Source: an uncultured Acidobacteriota bacterium
Lineage (GTDB): Bacteria; Acidobacteriota; Terriglobia; Bryobacterales; Bryobacteraceae
DNA: 64,000 bases
Assembly: GCA_902826685.1 (NCBI GenBank)
Contig: CADEFT010000025.1
Coordinates: forward strand, 49,840 to 113,839
Direction of reading: 5' to 3'
Position numbers and translations under genes: made by a program. Position 1 is the stretch's first letter. Every line of letters begins with the position of its first letter. The notes beneath the pieces were generated by a model. The model searched no databases and was not told the origin of the DNA. It saw only the letters and a program-made list of their open reading frames with translations. This document shows positions 22,501-30,724 of the stretch, one piece after another.

Positions 22501-22807
22501 TTGGACGCTGGAGCAATACTTCGAGCCCTCGGCGTTTGTGTCTCCGGCCGCGTTTGCCTACGGGAATTCAGGGCGCAATGTGCTGCGCGGTCCCGGCGTC
22601 AATACCTGGGATTTCTCCGTCATCAAAAACACGAACATCACCGACCGGTACCGGCTGCAGTGGCGCACCGACTTCTTCAACGCCTTCAACAACCCGCAGT
22701 TCAATCCGCCGGGGAACACGATTGGGACGCCGCAAGCGGGGCGCATCAATTCCACTCGATTCTCGACGAACCGGCAGATTCAATTCGTGATGAAGCTCTT
22801 TTTCTGA
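19562..22807 (+). CDS. TonB-dependent receptor-like outer-membrane protein with carboxypeptidase-regulatory-like domain (copy 1)
   Basis: 1081 residues. Signal peptide MRTLFCLTLLLGGGARLFAQ; the start is ATG 19562 because the frame upstream overlaps the previous gene and encodes no signal. Residues about 22-105 form a carboxypeptidase-regulatory-like beta-sandwich (GTIYGSVADPTQAAVAGAKVTV). A plug-like region follows (FVLDGVDNNESAWN, FKVATGNFSSEFGRAAGGVVSVQTRSGTN), then a long beta-barrel-like domain ending in FVMKLFF with the terminal aromatic typical of outer-membrane proteins. This is the Oar-like class abundant in Acidobacteriota. Ligand unknown. Confidence 0.92.
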   Translation: MRTLFCLTLLLGGGARLFAQAVTGTIYGSVADPTQAAVAGAKVTVINIDTNFTREMLTQSDGSFRFPSLPLGAYRLVAEQPGFTTVTLEGMALQVDQQLRADVKLRVGNVTETLEVAAETPLVNATSAETSEVIDRRRVEMLPLNGRNFVQLLQLTTGTTPGATGDTQNNLVINQFRGSTAFTANGMPTRYNNFVLDGVDNNESAWNSGGIVLMPVIDAIQEFKVATGNFSSEFGRAAGGVVSVQTRSGTNEYHGNLFEFFRNSALDANDFFNNSNGQRRPAFRQNQFGATFGGPIRKNKLFFFTDYQGTRQVRALTYLASVPTEESVAGDFNNRLFGQIYDPATTRANPAGGSIRDPFPDRRVPVARFDPLAANFLDLMPRPNTNPGAIANNFINNPAWNRQGDQGDARADYNLASKGALFARYSNDHANQIFPNDITTSRNPFGGGGRGNNIDLVAQNLSLNSTYLLTSRVVLEGRFGLSRFAFKGLPLGFDSPEASKVRVPGLGSDARTATAINVTGLTAFGPTTGVPNYSTQTAFQYVFNTSITRNKHGIKTGIDLKRQRRNNDFVSAQKTGAFSFVPNFTSQTGISGGGVGLATFLLGLPSTINRGFVGGTTGRRNFELGLYVQDEFKVNPNLTLNLGVRYEYFQPWYEIFDRMSTIDLSTGKVVFAGPDNKFGRALRQADRNNLAPRAGLAWRSPMKFVVRAGYGLSYIEEFGGNGTNPIQNPPNSFTQNLVYSTIQLPPGRLQDGIPPPAPLNLNDPSGQYRFIEPNAVTAYAQQWDLSLQREFGSNWLIDASYVGTRGLHILQIIDPNQPFPGPGAIANRRPLFAVAPNLTLSVGASSGASTYHSLQAKLQKRLSRGFYFLASYTLSKNISDGDSNFSNGTPGVGLLGQAQNSLNRRAERSLSDTDQLHRMVTSFGWDLPILRRSRYLGGWQLSGIVTLASGNPFDIFFQPATLNTGTTQRPDRIRDGRIGDWTLEQYFEPSAFVSPAAFAYGNSGRNVLRGPGVNTWDFSVIKNTNITDRYRLQWRTDFFNAFNNPQFNPPGNTIGTPQAGRINSTRFSTNRQIQFVMKLFF

Positions 22808-22819
22808 AGCGATGGTTAC

Positions 22820-23569
<750 letters not shown>

Positions 23570-23577
23570 GTGATGCT

Positions 23578-24828
23578 CTATGCCGCCGCGGGCCGCGCCT
23601 TGCGGAATACGTTGCGGAGGCCGCGGACGGCGCGGTCCACTTCGCGTTCCGTGATGATGTAGGGCGGCAGCAGGCGCACGACGTTCTCATGCGTCACGTT
23701 GATCAGCAGGCCTTCGGCCATCGCATCGGTGACGAACTGTTTGCAGGGGAAATCGGTTTCGATGCCGATCATCAGGCCATGCCCGCGCACTTCGCGCACG
23801 AAGGCGAACTTGCGCGTCATCTCGTCCAGAGCCTGTTTGAAGTAGGCTCCGACGCGGCGGATGGAAGGCAGCAGCTCTTCGAGAATCAGCATGCATTCGA
23901 GACCCACGCGGCAGGCCAGCGCGCCGCCGCCGAACGTGGAGCCGTGCATGCCGGGCGAAAGAGCGGAACCCGCTTTTTCAGTGGTCAGAATCACGCCCAG
24001 CGGCAGGCCGGCGCCTAGCGGTTTCGCCGCCGTCACCACGTCCGGCAGGACCGCCGGCTCCACCAGTTGATAGGCGAAGTAGGTGCCTGGCCGTCCCACG
24101 CCGCACTGGATTTCGTCGAGCACCAGCAGCGCATTATGCCGGTCGGCGAGCTCGCGGGCGATACGCGTCATCTTTTCGCCCAACGGGAAAATGCCGCCTT
24201 CGCCCTGAATCAGTTCGAGCATGATGCCCGCGGTGCGTTCGTTCACCGCCTCTTCGAGGGCGGCGATGTCGTGGCGCGGCACAAAGCGCACGCCCGGCAC
24301 CAGCGGCTCAAAATCCTTGCGGTATTTCGCCTGCCCGGTGATTGACAGCGCGCCGATCGACCGGCCATGAAATGAGTTCTCAAGCGCGATGATTTCGTTC
24401 TTTTCGGGCGCGATGCGATTGCCGTGCGCCTTGACGATTTTCAGGGCGCCTTCGGTCGCCTCCGTGCCCGAATTGCAGAAGAACGCGCGGTCGAGTCCGG
24501 AGACCCGCGCCATCCGTTCCGCCAGCTTGCCCTGCCATTCGTGGTAGTAAAGATTGGAGCAGTGGACGAGCTTGCCCACCTGGTCGCGGACGACTTTGAC
24601 GATGCGCGGGTGCGCGTGGCCGAGCGCGTTTACGCCGATGCCGCTCAACAGATCGAGATACTTTTTACCGTCGGTGTCCCAGATGTAGCAGCCTTTTCCG
24701 CGGGTCACCACCAGCGGGTAGCGCGCATAGGTCGGCAGCACGTGCCGCTTTTCCAGATCCATGATTTGTTGCGCGACGCTGAGATCGGCGGCTGCTTCGG
24801 CGGGAACGGCTTCGGTCACAGGTGACAT
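23578..24828 (-). CDS. argD: Class III aminotransferase (acetylornithine-aminotransferase-like)
   Basis: 416 residues of the class III PLP aminotransferases. Visible are the SGIGVNALGHAHP segment, CNSGTEATEGALK (phosphate-binding turn), LDEIQCGVGRPGTYFAYQ with the cofactor Asp, and AAKPLGAGLPLGV with the PLP lysine. It most resembles ArgD; there are no other arginine-biosynthesis genes here, so another omega-amino substrate is possible. It is divergent from the MBL operon across a 43-base gap. Confidence 0.85.
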   Translation of the reverse strand: MSPVTEAVPAEAAADLSVAQQIMDLEKRHVLPTYARYPLVVTRGKGCYIWDTDGKKYLDLLSGIGVNALGHAHPRIVKVVRDQVGKLVHCSNLYYHEWQGKLAERMARVSGLDRAFFCNSGTEATEGALKIVKAHGNRIAPEKNEIIALENSFHGRSIGALSITGQAKYRKDFEPLVPGVRFVPRHDIAALEEAVNERTAGIMLELIQGEGGIFPLGEKMTRIARELADRHNALLVLDEIQCGVGRPGTYFAYQLVEPAVLPDVVTAAKPLGAGLPLGVILTTEKAGSALSPGMHGSTFGGGALACRVGLECMLILEELLPSIRRVGAYFKQALDEMTRKFAFVREVRGHGLMIGIETDFPCKQFVTDAMAEGLLINVTHENVVRLLPPYIITEREVDRAVRGLRNVFRKARPAAA

Positions 24829-24871
24829 AACCTTCTATGATACGGCCATTGCGCTATAGCTGGAGAAGACG

Positions 24872-25621
24872 ATGCGTATCACGGAAAATCTGGCGCTGAT
24901 CGCGGGCCTGCAATACGGCCTGGCGGGTCCCTTCGATTGCAATGTGTACGCGATTGGCGCGCCTGGCGGGCTGGTGCTGATCGATTCAGGGGGCGGGGTG
25001 GACTCCGCTTTGCTGCTCGAGCGATTGCGGTGGAGTTTCCCGGGTGAACGAGCGGCCGCCATTCTCCTGACGCATGCGCATCCCGATCACGCCGCCGGAG
25101 CCGGTTTGCTGCGCGCGGCGCTGAACGTGCCGGTGATGGCGCCCGCGGCCAGCGCGGCGATGATCGAGCGCGCCGATGAAGAGGCCATGGGTCTGCGCGG
25201 CGGGAAGGAGTCCGGCATCTATCCTTCCGATTTCCAACTCGCTCCCTGTCCCATCGACCGGCGGGTGAGCGATGGCGAGCGGTTCACGCCGGCGGGCCTT
25301 GAGTTCGAGGCGTGCCTGGTGCGCGGCCACAGCGTGGATTCCACCGTCTATCTGGCAACGATCGGCGGTTTGCGGCACGCCTTTGTCGGCGATGTGGTCT
25401 TCTATGGCGGCGTGCTTGGGCTGACCACCGCCGTGGGGTCCGATCTGGCGCACTATCGCCACGACCTGCCGAAGCTCGCCGGGCTCGGTATCGACGTTTT
25501 CTGTCCAGGCCACGGGATGTTCGCCCTTCGCGATGGCCAGAAGCACATCGACTTCGGCATCGAAGCCATACGGGGTAACTTTCTGCCGCGTATGATCGGG
25601 CAATGGGATCGGATTCTCTGA
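24872..25621 (+). CDS. Metallo-beta-lactamase-fold hydrolase
   Basis: 249 residues with the di-zinc signature LTHAHPDHAAGAG, a later GHSVDSTVYL histidine, VGDVVFYGG and CPGHGMFAL. It is a glyoxalase II/lactonase-type fold acting on an unknown ester, thioester or lactone. A GGAG ribosome-binding site precedes ATG 24872. Its stop overlaps the start of the next gene by one base (TGATG). First gene of a six-gene coupled operon. Confidence 0.9.
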   Translation: MRITENLALIAGLQYGLAGPFDCNVYAIGAPGGLVLIDSGGGVDSALLLERLRWSFPGERAAAILLTHAHPDHAAGAGLLRAALNVPVMAPAASAAMIERADEEAMGLRGGKESGIYPSDFQLAPCPIDRRVSDGERFTPAGLEFEACLVRGHSVDSTVYLATIGGLRHAFVGDVVFYGGVLGLTTAVGSDLAHYRHDLPKLAGLGIDVFCPGHGMFALRDGQKHIDFGIEAIRGNFLPRMIGQWDRIL

Positions 25622-26625
25622 TGCGGCGGACGGTGACGTTAGGGGAAGGCCGCACGCCGCTGGTGGAATCGAGCCGCGAGCCGCGCCTGTATTTCAAGCT
25701 CGAATCGGCCAATCCGAGCGGCTCCTACAAAGACCGGTTCGTCGCAGGGGAATTGCAGCGGGTGCTCGATGGCGGAGGTCGCGCCTGCGTGGCCACATCG
25801 TCGGGCAACACGGGGTCGGCTCTGGCGGCGGCCTGCGCGCGGTGTGACGTGGCCTGCACCATCGTGGTGAATGAAGCCGCGCCCGAAGGAAAGCTGCGGC
25901 AGATGCAGGCACACGGCGCGCGCGTGATTCGCGTGCCGGGATTCACGGTGCAGGCGGCGGTCACCGCGCAGGTGCTGGAGCTGCTCGAAGATCTCTCGCG
26001 CGGCCAGGGCATCGCCATGGTGGTGTCGGCGTATCGCTACTGCCCGGTTGGAATGTCGCGGGTGGAGGCGATCGCCACCGAGATTCTGGAACTGCTTCCG
26101 GCTGCGAACGTATTCGTGCCGGTTGGCGGTGGTGGGCTGTTCAGCGCCGTCAGCCGGGGGGCGGGCGCATCGGCGGCCCGTGTGTTCGCCGTGCAGCCGG
26201 AAGGCTGCAACACCGTGGTGAGCGCCTGGCGCGAAGGGCGCGCCGACATCGATCCGGTGGCGAGCACCACGCGCATCAGCGGCCTCGCGGTGCCGTTCGA
26301 CATCGACGCTTCTCTCGCCGTGCGGCAGCTGCGGCAGCGCAACGACCGCGCGTTGACTGTGACCGACGCCGAAGTTTTCGACGCGCAGCGCTACATGCTG
26401 GCAGCGGAGGGGATCTATTGTGAACCCGCCGCGGCGGCGGCGCTTGCCGGCGCGCGCAAGGCTCGCGCGCAAAGATGGATCGGGCCGGAAGACGATGTAG
26501 TGTGTCTGGTCACGGGCCACGGGTTCAAAGATCCGGACTCGATCGCCGTGGCCGCCTCCGCGCATCCGGATCGCAAGGTGGACGCCGGTGCGCTGCGTGA
26601 TCTGCTGATGGCGGAGGTGCGTTGA
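25621..26625 (+). CDS. PLP-dependent lyase of the threonine synthase/serine-threonine dehydratase fold
   Basis: 334 residues, fold type II. PLP lysine in SGSYKDRF (about residue 37), SSGNTGSALAAACA as the substrate/cofactor loop, VPVGGGGLFSAVSRGAGA as the phosphate-binding loop. ATG 25621 overlaps the preceding stop; an in-frame ATG 18 bases earlier is the alternative. It may act as an ammonia lyase, threonine synthase-like enzyme or diaminopropionate-type lyase; context among catabolic-looking genes favours a lyase. Confidence 0.87.
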   Translation: MRRTVTLGEGRTPLVESSREPRLYFKLESANPSGSYKDRFVAGELQRVLDGGGRACVATSSGNTGSALAAACARCDVACTIVVNEAAPEGKLRQMQAHGARVIRVPGFTVQAAVTAQVLELLEDLSRGQGIAMVVSAYRYCPVGMSRVEAIATEILELLPAANVFVPVGGGGLFSAVSRGAGASAARVFAVQPEGCNTVVSAWREGRADIDPVASTTRISGLAVPFDIDASLAVRQLRQRNDRALTVTDAEVFDAQRYMLAAEGIYCEPAAAAALAGARKARAQRWIGPEDDVVCLVTGHGFKDPDSIAVAASAHPDRKVDAGALRDLLMAEVR

Positions 26626-27366
26626 ATGTTCGAAGGGAAAGTCGCTCTGATCACCGGCGGCGGCACGGGCATCGGACTCGGGATCGCGCGCGTTCTGGCG
26701 AGCCGCGGAGTGAAGATCGCAATCGTTCAAAACCGCGCGTGTGAGGATCTGCCGGAAGGTGCGCTTTTCCTCGAAGCCGACATTGCCGATCCGGAAGCGG
26801 TGGCGCGCGTCACCGATCGCGTTGTGTCGCATTTCGGGCGCCTCGACATCGCGGTCAACAACGCCGCGCTGACGGGCAAGCCAGCCGTCGCGCCGTTTCT
26901 TGAATGCACGCCCGGGCAACTGGACCGCATCGTCGATGTGAATCTCAAGGGCACGTATTACGTTTCGCAATACGCGGCACGGCAGATGGTGAAGCAGGGC
27001 GGGGGAGGCGCGATTGTGCACATTGCCTCGGTAGGTGCGTTCGCCGCGCAGGAGCACGCTTCGGCGTATTGCGCGACGAAGGCGGCCGTGGCGGCACTGG
27101 CGCAGGCGATGGCGATTGAACTGGCGCCGCACGGCATCCGGGTGAACGCCGTCGCGCCCGGCGACATCTACACCAACGCCAATGCCGCTATCGTGGACGA
27201 CCTCAAACAGGGCGGCGCCACGGGCCGATTTCTCCGCACGACACCGCTTGGCCGCCGGGGCACGCCGGAAGAAATCGGGCATGCCGTTGCCTTTCTGGCA
27301 TCGGATGAGGCATCCTTTATCACCGGCACCACTTTACTTGTCGATGGAGGGTTTCTTGCTTATTAG
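26626..27366 (+). CDS. SDR-family oxidoreductase
   Basis: 246-residue short-chain dehydrogenase beginning on the base after the previous stop. TGGGTGIGLGIARVL cofactor site, NNAALTG, IVHIASVGAF catalytic serine strand, YCATKAA catalytic Tyr-Lys, and the family ending FITGTTLLVDGGFLAY. Its 3' end overlaps the sialidase-like gene by 23 bases if that gene starts at ATG 27344. Probably oxidises a hydroxy acid or sugar in the operon's pathway. Confidence 0.92.
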   Translation: MFEGKVALITGGGTGIGLGIARVLASRGVKIAIVQNRACEDLPEGALFLEADIADPEAVARVTDRVVSHFGRLDIAVNNAALTGKPAVAPFLECTPGQLDRIVDVNLKGTYYVSQYAARQMVKQGGGGAIVHIASVGAFAAQEHASAYCATKAAVAALAQAMAIELAPHGIRVNAVAPGDIYTNANAAIVDDLKQGGATGRFLRTTPLGRRGTPEEIGHAVAFLASDEASFITGTTLLVDGGFLAY

Positions 27367-28435
27367 CCTTCTGGCGCTTTCTTTGGCCGCGGCCGATTTC
27401 GAGACCGGCGCCGTCGTCAAATCCGATGGGCAGACGTTCCATCGCAACACGATTCCGCAGGTGGCGCGCCTGGGCGACGGACGTCTGTTCTCGGTCTGGT
27501 GGGGCATCGGCAAAGGCGCGTCGCTCGGCCACATCTACGGTGCTTTTTCCGCCGACGCCGCCAAGACCTGGACCGCGCCGAAACGGCTGATCAGCGATGC
27601 GACGTTTATTAGCGGCGATCCGAACATCCTCGTCGACGGCAACAAGGTCTGGGTGTACAGCACACGTGTCCGCAATCCCAACGATATCCGCAAAGCGTGG
27701 ACCATGATGATCCACAGCAAAGACAATGGCGCGACGTGGACCGAAGCGAAAGAGATCTTCATTCCTCGCCAGTACACGCCGGGGAAACAGCACAACGCCA
27801 TCCGGCTTCGCGACGGATCCTACGCCATGGGCATTTCCTGGGATCTGTGGGCCGAAAAGGGCATGGCCGCGCGCACCGAGGGCGAGATGGATCTGGCCTC
27901 CGGCCTGCTGCTTTCCACAGACGGCGAGAACTGGACGCTGCACGGCGCCCTGCACGCGCAGGCGGAAGACAAGATCCGCCCCAGTTACACCAACGGACTT
28001 TGCGAGCCTTCCATCGTGCAACTGGCCGGCGGCGAGATCCTCATGATCCTGCGCAGCGGCGGGTCGCGACACTTCGAAGCGCGCAGCCGCGACGGAGGCG
28101 TCACCTGGTCGCGCGCGGTACCCAGTTCGCTCACCGGCAGCAACACTCCTACCGCATTGTGGAGTAGCGAAACGAACCCAAGCGAGATCCTTGCCGTGTG
28201 GAATAACAATCCCTTGAATCGTTGGCCGCTGGTCACGGCGCTCTCTTCCGATGGCGGGCGCAAATGGACGGCGCCGCGCGTTCTCGCCAATCCCGGCCGC
28301 CAGGCGAGCTACCCCGGTCTGACGCAGCTTCCCGATGGCACGTTCGTTGCCGTGTGGCAGGAGAATCTGGCCGATGGTGGCCGCGATATCCGTTGGGCGA
28401 AATTCACCCGCGACTGGCTGGTAGCGGCGAAATGA
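27344..28435 (+). CDS. Secreted sialidase-fold (BNR-repeat) glycosidase-like protein
   Basis: 363 residues. ATG 27344 gives a signal peptide (MEGFLLISLLALSLAAA); a TTG at 27356 is an alternative. The mature protein is a six-bladed propeller with Asp-box-like repeats (SADAAKTWT, SKDNGATWTE, STDGENWT, SRDGGVTWSR, SSDGGRKWT). This is the exo-sialidase/BNR family, periplasmic or secreted; true sialidase activity is not certain because many members act on other glycans. Stop overlaps the next start as ATGA. Confidence 0.85.
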   Translation: MEGFLLISLLALSLAAADFETGAVVKSDGQTFHRNTIPQVARLGDGRLFSVWWGIGKGASLGHIYGAFSADAAKTWTAPKRLISDATFISGDPNILVDGNKVWVYSTRVRNPNDIRKAWTMMIHSKDNGATWTEAKEIFIPRQYTPGKQHNAIRLRDGSYAMGISWDLWAEKGMAARTEGEMDLASGLLLSTDGENWTLHGALHAQAEDKIRPSYTNGLCEPSIVQLAGGEILMILRSGGSRHFEARSRDGGVTWSRAVPSSLTGSNTPTALWSSETNPSEILAVWNNNPLNRWPLVTALSSDGGRKWTAPRVLANPGRQASYPGLTQLPDGTFVAVWQENLADGGRDIRWAKFTRDWLVAAK

Positions 28436-29400
28436 ACCCGCGCGATTTCGACCCTGGCGCCATCCCCGCCGGTACCAAGCGGCGTCTGTGGCTCGAGTTT
28501 CCGGCCGGTGCGCTGGAACTTCGATTGCCGCTGCTGGTGGCGCGCGGAGCCGAGCCCGGCCCCGTGCTCTCCATGACCGCCTGCATCCATGGCGACGAGT
28601 ATGAAGGCGTGGGCGCGATCTTCGATTTCTTTGAAACGCTCGATCCCGAGGCGATCACCGGTTCCGTCATTGCCGCGCCGGTCGCCAACCCGCCGGCCTT
28701 TCACGCCATCAGCCGTACCAGTCCGCTCGATCAGGCGAATTTGGCGCGCGTGTTTCCGGGCCGCGACGATGGCACGCCTTCGGAAGCTTTGGCGGCGGTG
28801 CTCGATGGCTGCGTGATCGCGCACGCGAGTTTTTTCCTCGATCTGCACAGCGGCGGGGTGCGGTACTGGATGCCGACGATGGCCGGATATTACACGGAGG
28901 ATCCACGATCGCTCGCCGCCGCGCGGGCGTTCGGCGCTCCGGTGATCTGGGGCCATCCGGTGATACCGCCGGGCCGTACGCTTTCCTGCGCCCAGGCTCG
29001 CGGCATTCCATTTCTCTATACCGAGGCGCGGGGTGCCGGACGGATCGACCCGGCCGACGCGGCGGTCTTTGCGCGCGGCATCCGCAATGTCGCGCGTTAC
29101 GCCGGGGTGCTGCGCGACGCGCTGGAGCCGGGTCCGAAGCCGGTGCATTTGATGGGCGACGGCAACACGGATCGGGGCATCGAAGCGTCGCGCGACGGCT
29201 TCCTGGTGCCTGAAGTGCAGCCGCTCGAAGCGGTGCGGAAAGGCCGCCGCGTGGGGCGCTTGCTCGATCTCGATGGCAGCGTGATCGAAGAGTATCTGGC
29301 GCCGGTGGATGGCGTGGCGGCGATGATCCGCCTGGCGCCTTCGGTGCGGGCCGGTGAGCCGTTGTTTTTATTCGCAGAGCGGCTGGCCGAAGCGGCATGA
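28432..29400 (+). CDS. Succinylglutamate desuccinylase/aspartoacylase-family zinc deacylase
   Basis: 322 residues. Zinc-carboxypeptidase fold with the paired ligands in CIHGDEYEG (His and Glu) and the third in FLDLHSGGVRY. YTEARGAG near residue 198 resembles the family's catalytic Glu region. Such enzymes release N-acyl groups from amino acids or related amides. Overlaps with both neighbours (4 bases each) show strong translational coupling. Confidence 0.88.
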   Translation: MNPRDFDPGAIPAGTKRRLWLEFPAGALELRLPLLVARGAEPGPVLSMTACIHGDEYEGVGAIFDFFETLDPEAITGSVIAAPVANPPAFHAISRTSPLDQANLARVFPGRDDGTPSEALAAVLDGCVIAHASFFLDLHSGGVRYWMPTMAGYYTEDPRSLAAARAFGAPVIWGHPVIPPGRTLSCAQARGIPFLYTEARGAGRIDPADAAVFARGIRNVARYAGVLRDALEPGPKPVHLMGDGNTDRGIEASRDGFLVPEVQPLEAVRKGRRVGRLLDLDGSVIEEYLAPVDGVAAMIRLAPSVRAGEPLFLFAERLAEAA

Positions 29401-29753
29401 TGGACGCCCGATTCGATCTGGTTCGAACCTTGGGGCTCGCTCTGCCGGGCGTGCGGGCGGCGGTCAAGTATGACGGTTCCCCCGTGCTGCGCGTCAATGG
29501 CGTGTTTCTGGCCGGGCTCGCCACGCACCCTTCCGCCGAGCCTGAAACGCTGGTCGTCAGGGCCGGCTTCGAAGAGCGGGAACGGCTGCTCGAAGAGGCG
29601 CCTGAAACTTACTATGTCACCGGCTATTACAGCAGGCATCCCGTCGTGCTGGTCCGCCTGGCGCGCACCGGACCGGAGGTGCTGCGCGACCTGTTGAAGA
29701 CGTCGTGGCGAATGGCTCAGGCGAAGCGGCGATCGCGGCGGGCGGCAAAGTAA
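29397..29753 (+). CDS. MmcQ/YjbR family DNA-binding-like protein
   Basis: 118 residues with the MmcQ/YjbR fold (CyaY-like): LALPGVRAAVKYDGSPVLRVNGVFLAGL and the closing LLKTSWRMAQAKR. Function unknown; often encoded beside unrelated metabolic genes. ATG 29397 overlaps the previous stop; a second ATG at 29400 is equally possible. Last gene of the coupled operon begun at 24872. Confidence 0.85.
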   Translation: MMDARFDLVRTLGLALPGVRAAVKYDGSPVLRVNGVFLAGLATHPSAEPETLVVRAGFEERERLLEEAPETYYVTGYYSRHPVVLVRLARTGPEVLRDLLKTSWRMAQAKRRSRRAAK

Positions 29754-29833
29754 CCACCCGCCGTTCACACGCACGCTCGAATTTCCTATCCCGCCTGTTT
29801 GCTTTGCTTTATCCCTGTTCCAATCCATGAGGC

Positions 29834-29862
29834 GGGGCGGTTTCGGATGGCCGTGCCCTTTT
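29834..29862 (+). terminator. Possible weak intrinsic terminator after the 24872-29753 operon
   Basis: A GC-rich stem (GGGGCGG against CCGTGCCC, with a small internal loop), a 10-base loop and then TTTT. It is placed 80 bases after the last stop. The stem is imperfect and the T-run short. A second, wider inverted repeat (CCCGCCT at 29790, AGGCGGG at 29830) overlaps it. Confidence 0.3.
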
Positions 29863-29923
29863 AATGGAGTCGCGAAGCCGGCTGCGGCCGCATGAAACGA
29901 CTAACTTCGAGAGGTCTCCCAAG

Positions 29924-30280
29924 ATGGCTTACTTTCCGCCTACCAATCCAGCCCCGCTGGGCTATGTAAAGCCGACGCCAGGTGTCCCGTTGTCTGTGCT
30001 TGCCGGTACTCCCACCGCGGTCAATCAGGATTTCAAATGTTATGCGCTTCGGTTTGACGCCGAGCGTTCCCCGAGCGTAGTCAACACCGGCCGTGTGTAT
30101 ATCGGCCACTCGACCATGAATCGATCGACGGGCGCCGGCGTGCTGCTGACTCTCGAGCCCGGCCAGAACGACAGCTACTACGGACCGGACCGCTGCGGCA
30201 ACATGCTGCAACCGGATAATCTTTTCGTCGATGCCGACACCGCCGGCGACGGAGTGCGTGTAACCGCAATGGTGATTTAA
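29924..30280 (+). CDS. Unrecognised 118-residue protein, possibly phage-structural-like
   Basis: ATG 29924 is used; an earlier in-frame ATG at 29864 would add 20 basic residues and overlap the terminator-like hairpin. No signal peptide. The sequence begins MAYFPPTNPAPLGYV and is mostly beta-type; LYIGHST-like and LEPGQNDSYYG segments, followed by LFVDADTAGDGV, resemble short phage structural or fibre-associated proteins, but I cannot name a family. It lies three bases before a secreted protein and forms a three-gene unit to 33096. Confidence 0.65.
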   Translation: MAYFPPTNPAPLGYVKPTPGVPLSVLAGTPTAVNQDFKCYALRFDAERSPSVVNTGRVYIGHSTMNRSTGAGVLLTLEPGQNDSYYGPDRCGNMLQPDNLFVDADTAGDGVRVTAMVI

Positions 30281-30283
30281 GCC

Positions 30284-30724
30284 ATGAAAAAGACTCTCCT
30301 TCTCTTCGCATTGGCATTGGCCGCCTATTGCCAGGGGCCACTCGGTGGCGGCCGGAAGCCCGGGGGATCTGGCTCGGGGTCGAGCGGCGATCCGCCGGCT
30401 TCGGTGACGCAAACGCTGTACTCGCTCGGTACGTGCGCGGGAACCAAGGCGGTGGACTACAACAACTCGACGACACAGACGATGACGTTGAGCGGTAACT
30501 GCGCGGTCACGATGGTGCAGCCGCCGGCGGGCAAAAGCGTGCTGGTGCGGGTGGGGATCACGCAGGCGGCTTCGGGTGGTCCGTTTACCGCGTCGTTCAC
30601 CGGCGCCAAGTGGCCGGGCGGAATCGCTCCGGTGATGTCGGCGGGCGCAAGCCGCGTGGACTGGTATGCCTGCCTGCTCGACGGAACGAATGCGTTCTGC
30701 ACGGCGGCACAGGAGTTCCAATGA
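30284..30724 (+). CDS. Secreted protein with phage-fibre-like C-terminal domain
   Basis: 146 residues. Signal peptide MKKTLLLFALALAAYC followed by a Gly/Ser/Pro-rich linker (about 20-40). The remaining ~100 residues have the layout of a small beta domain common at the ends of phage tail or fibre proteins: TMTLSGNCAVTMVQPPAGK, then VGITQAASGG, then AKWPGGIAPVMSAGASRVDW. In phage proteins the same order is a sensory WPGG-A-P-x-L-S core. Here the domain is on an exported protein. Its stop overlaps the next start as ATGA. Confidence 0.65.
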   Translation: MKKTLLLFALALAAYCQGPLGGGRKPGGSGSGSSGDPPASVTQTLYSLGTCAGTKAVDYNNSTTQTMTLSGNCAVTMVQPPAGKSVLVRVGITQAASGGPFTASFTGAKWPGGIAPVMSAGASRVDWYACLLDGTNAFCTAAQEFQ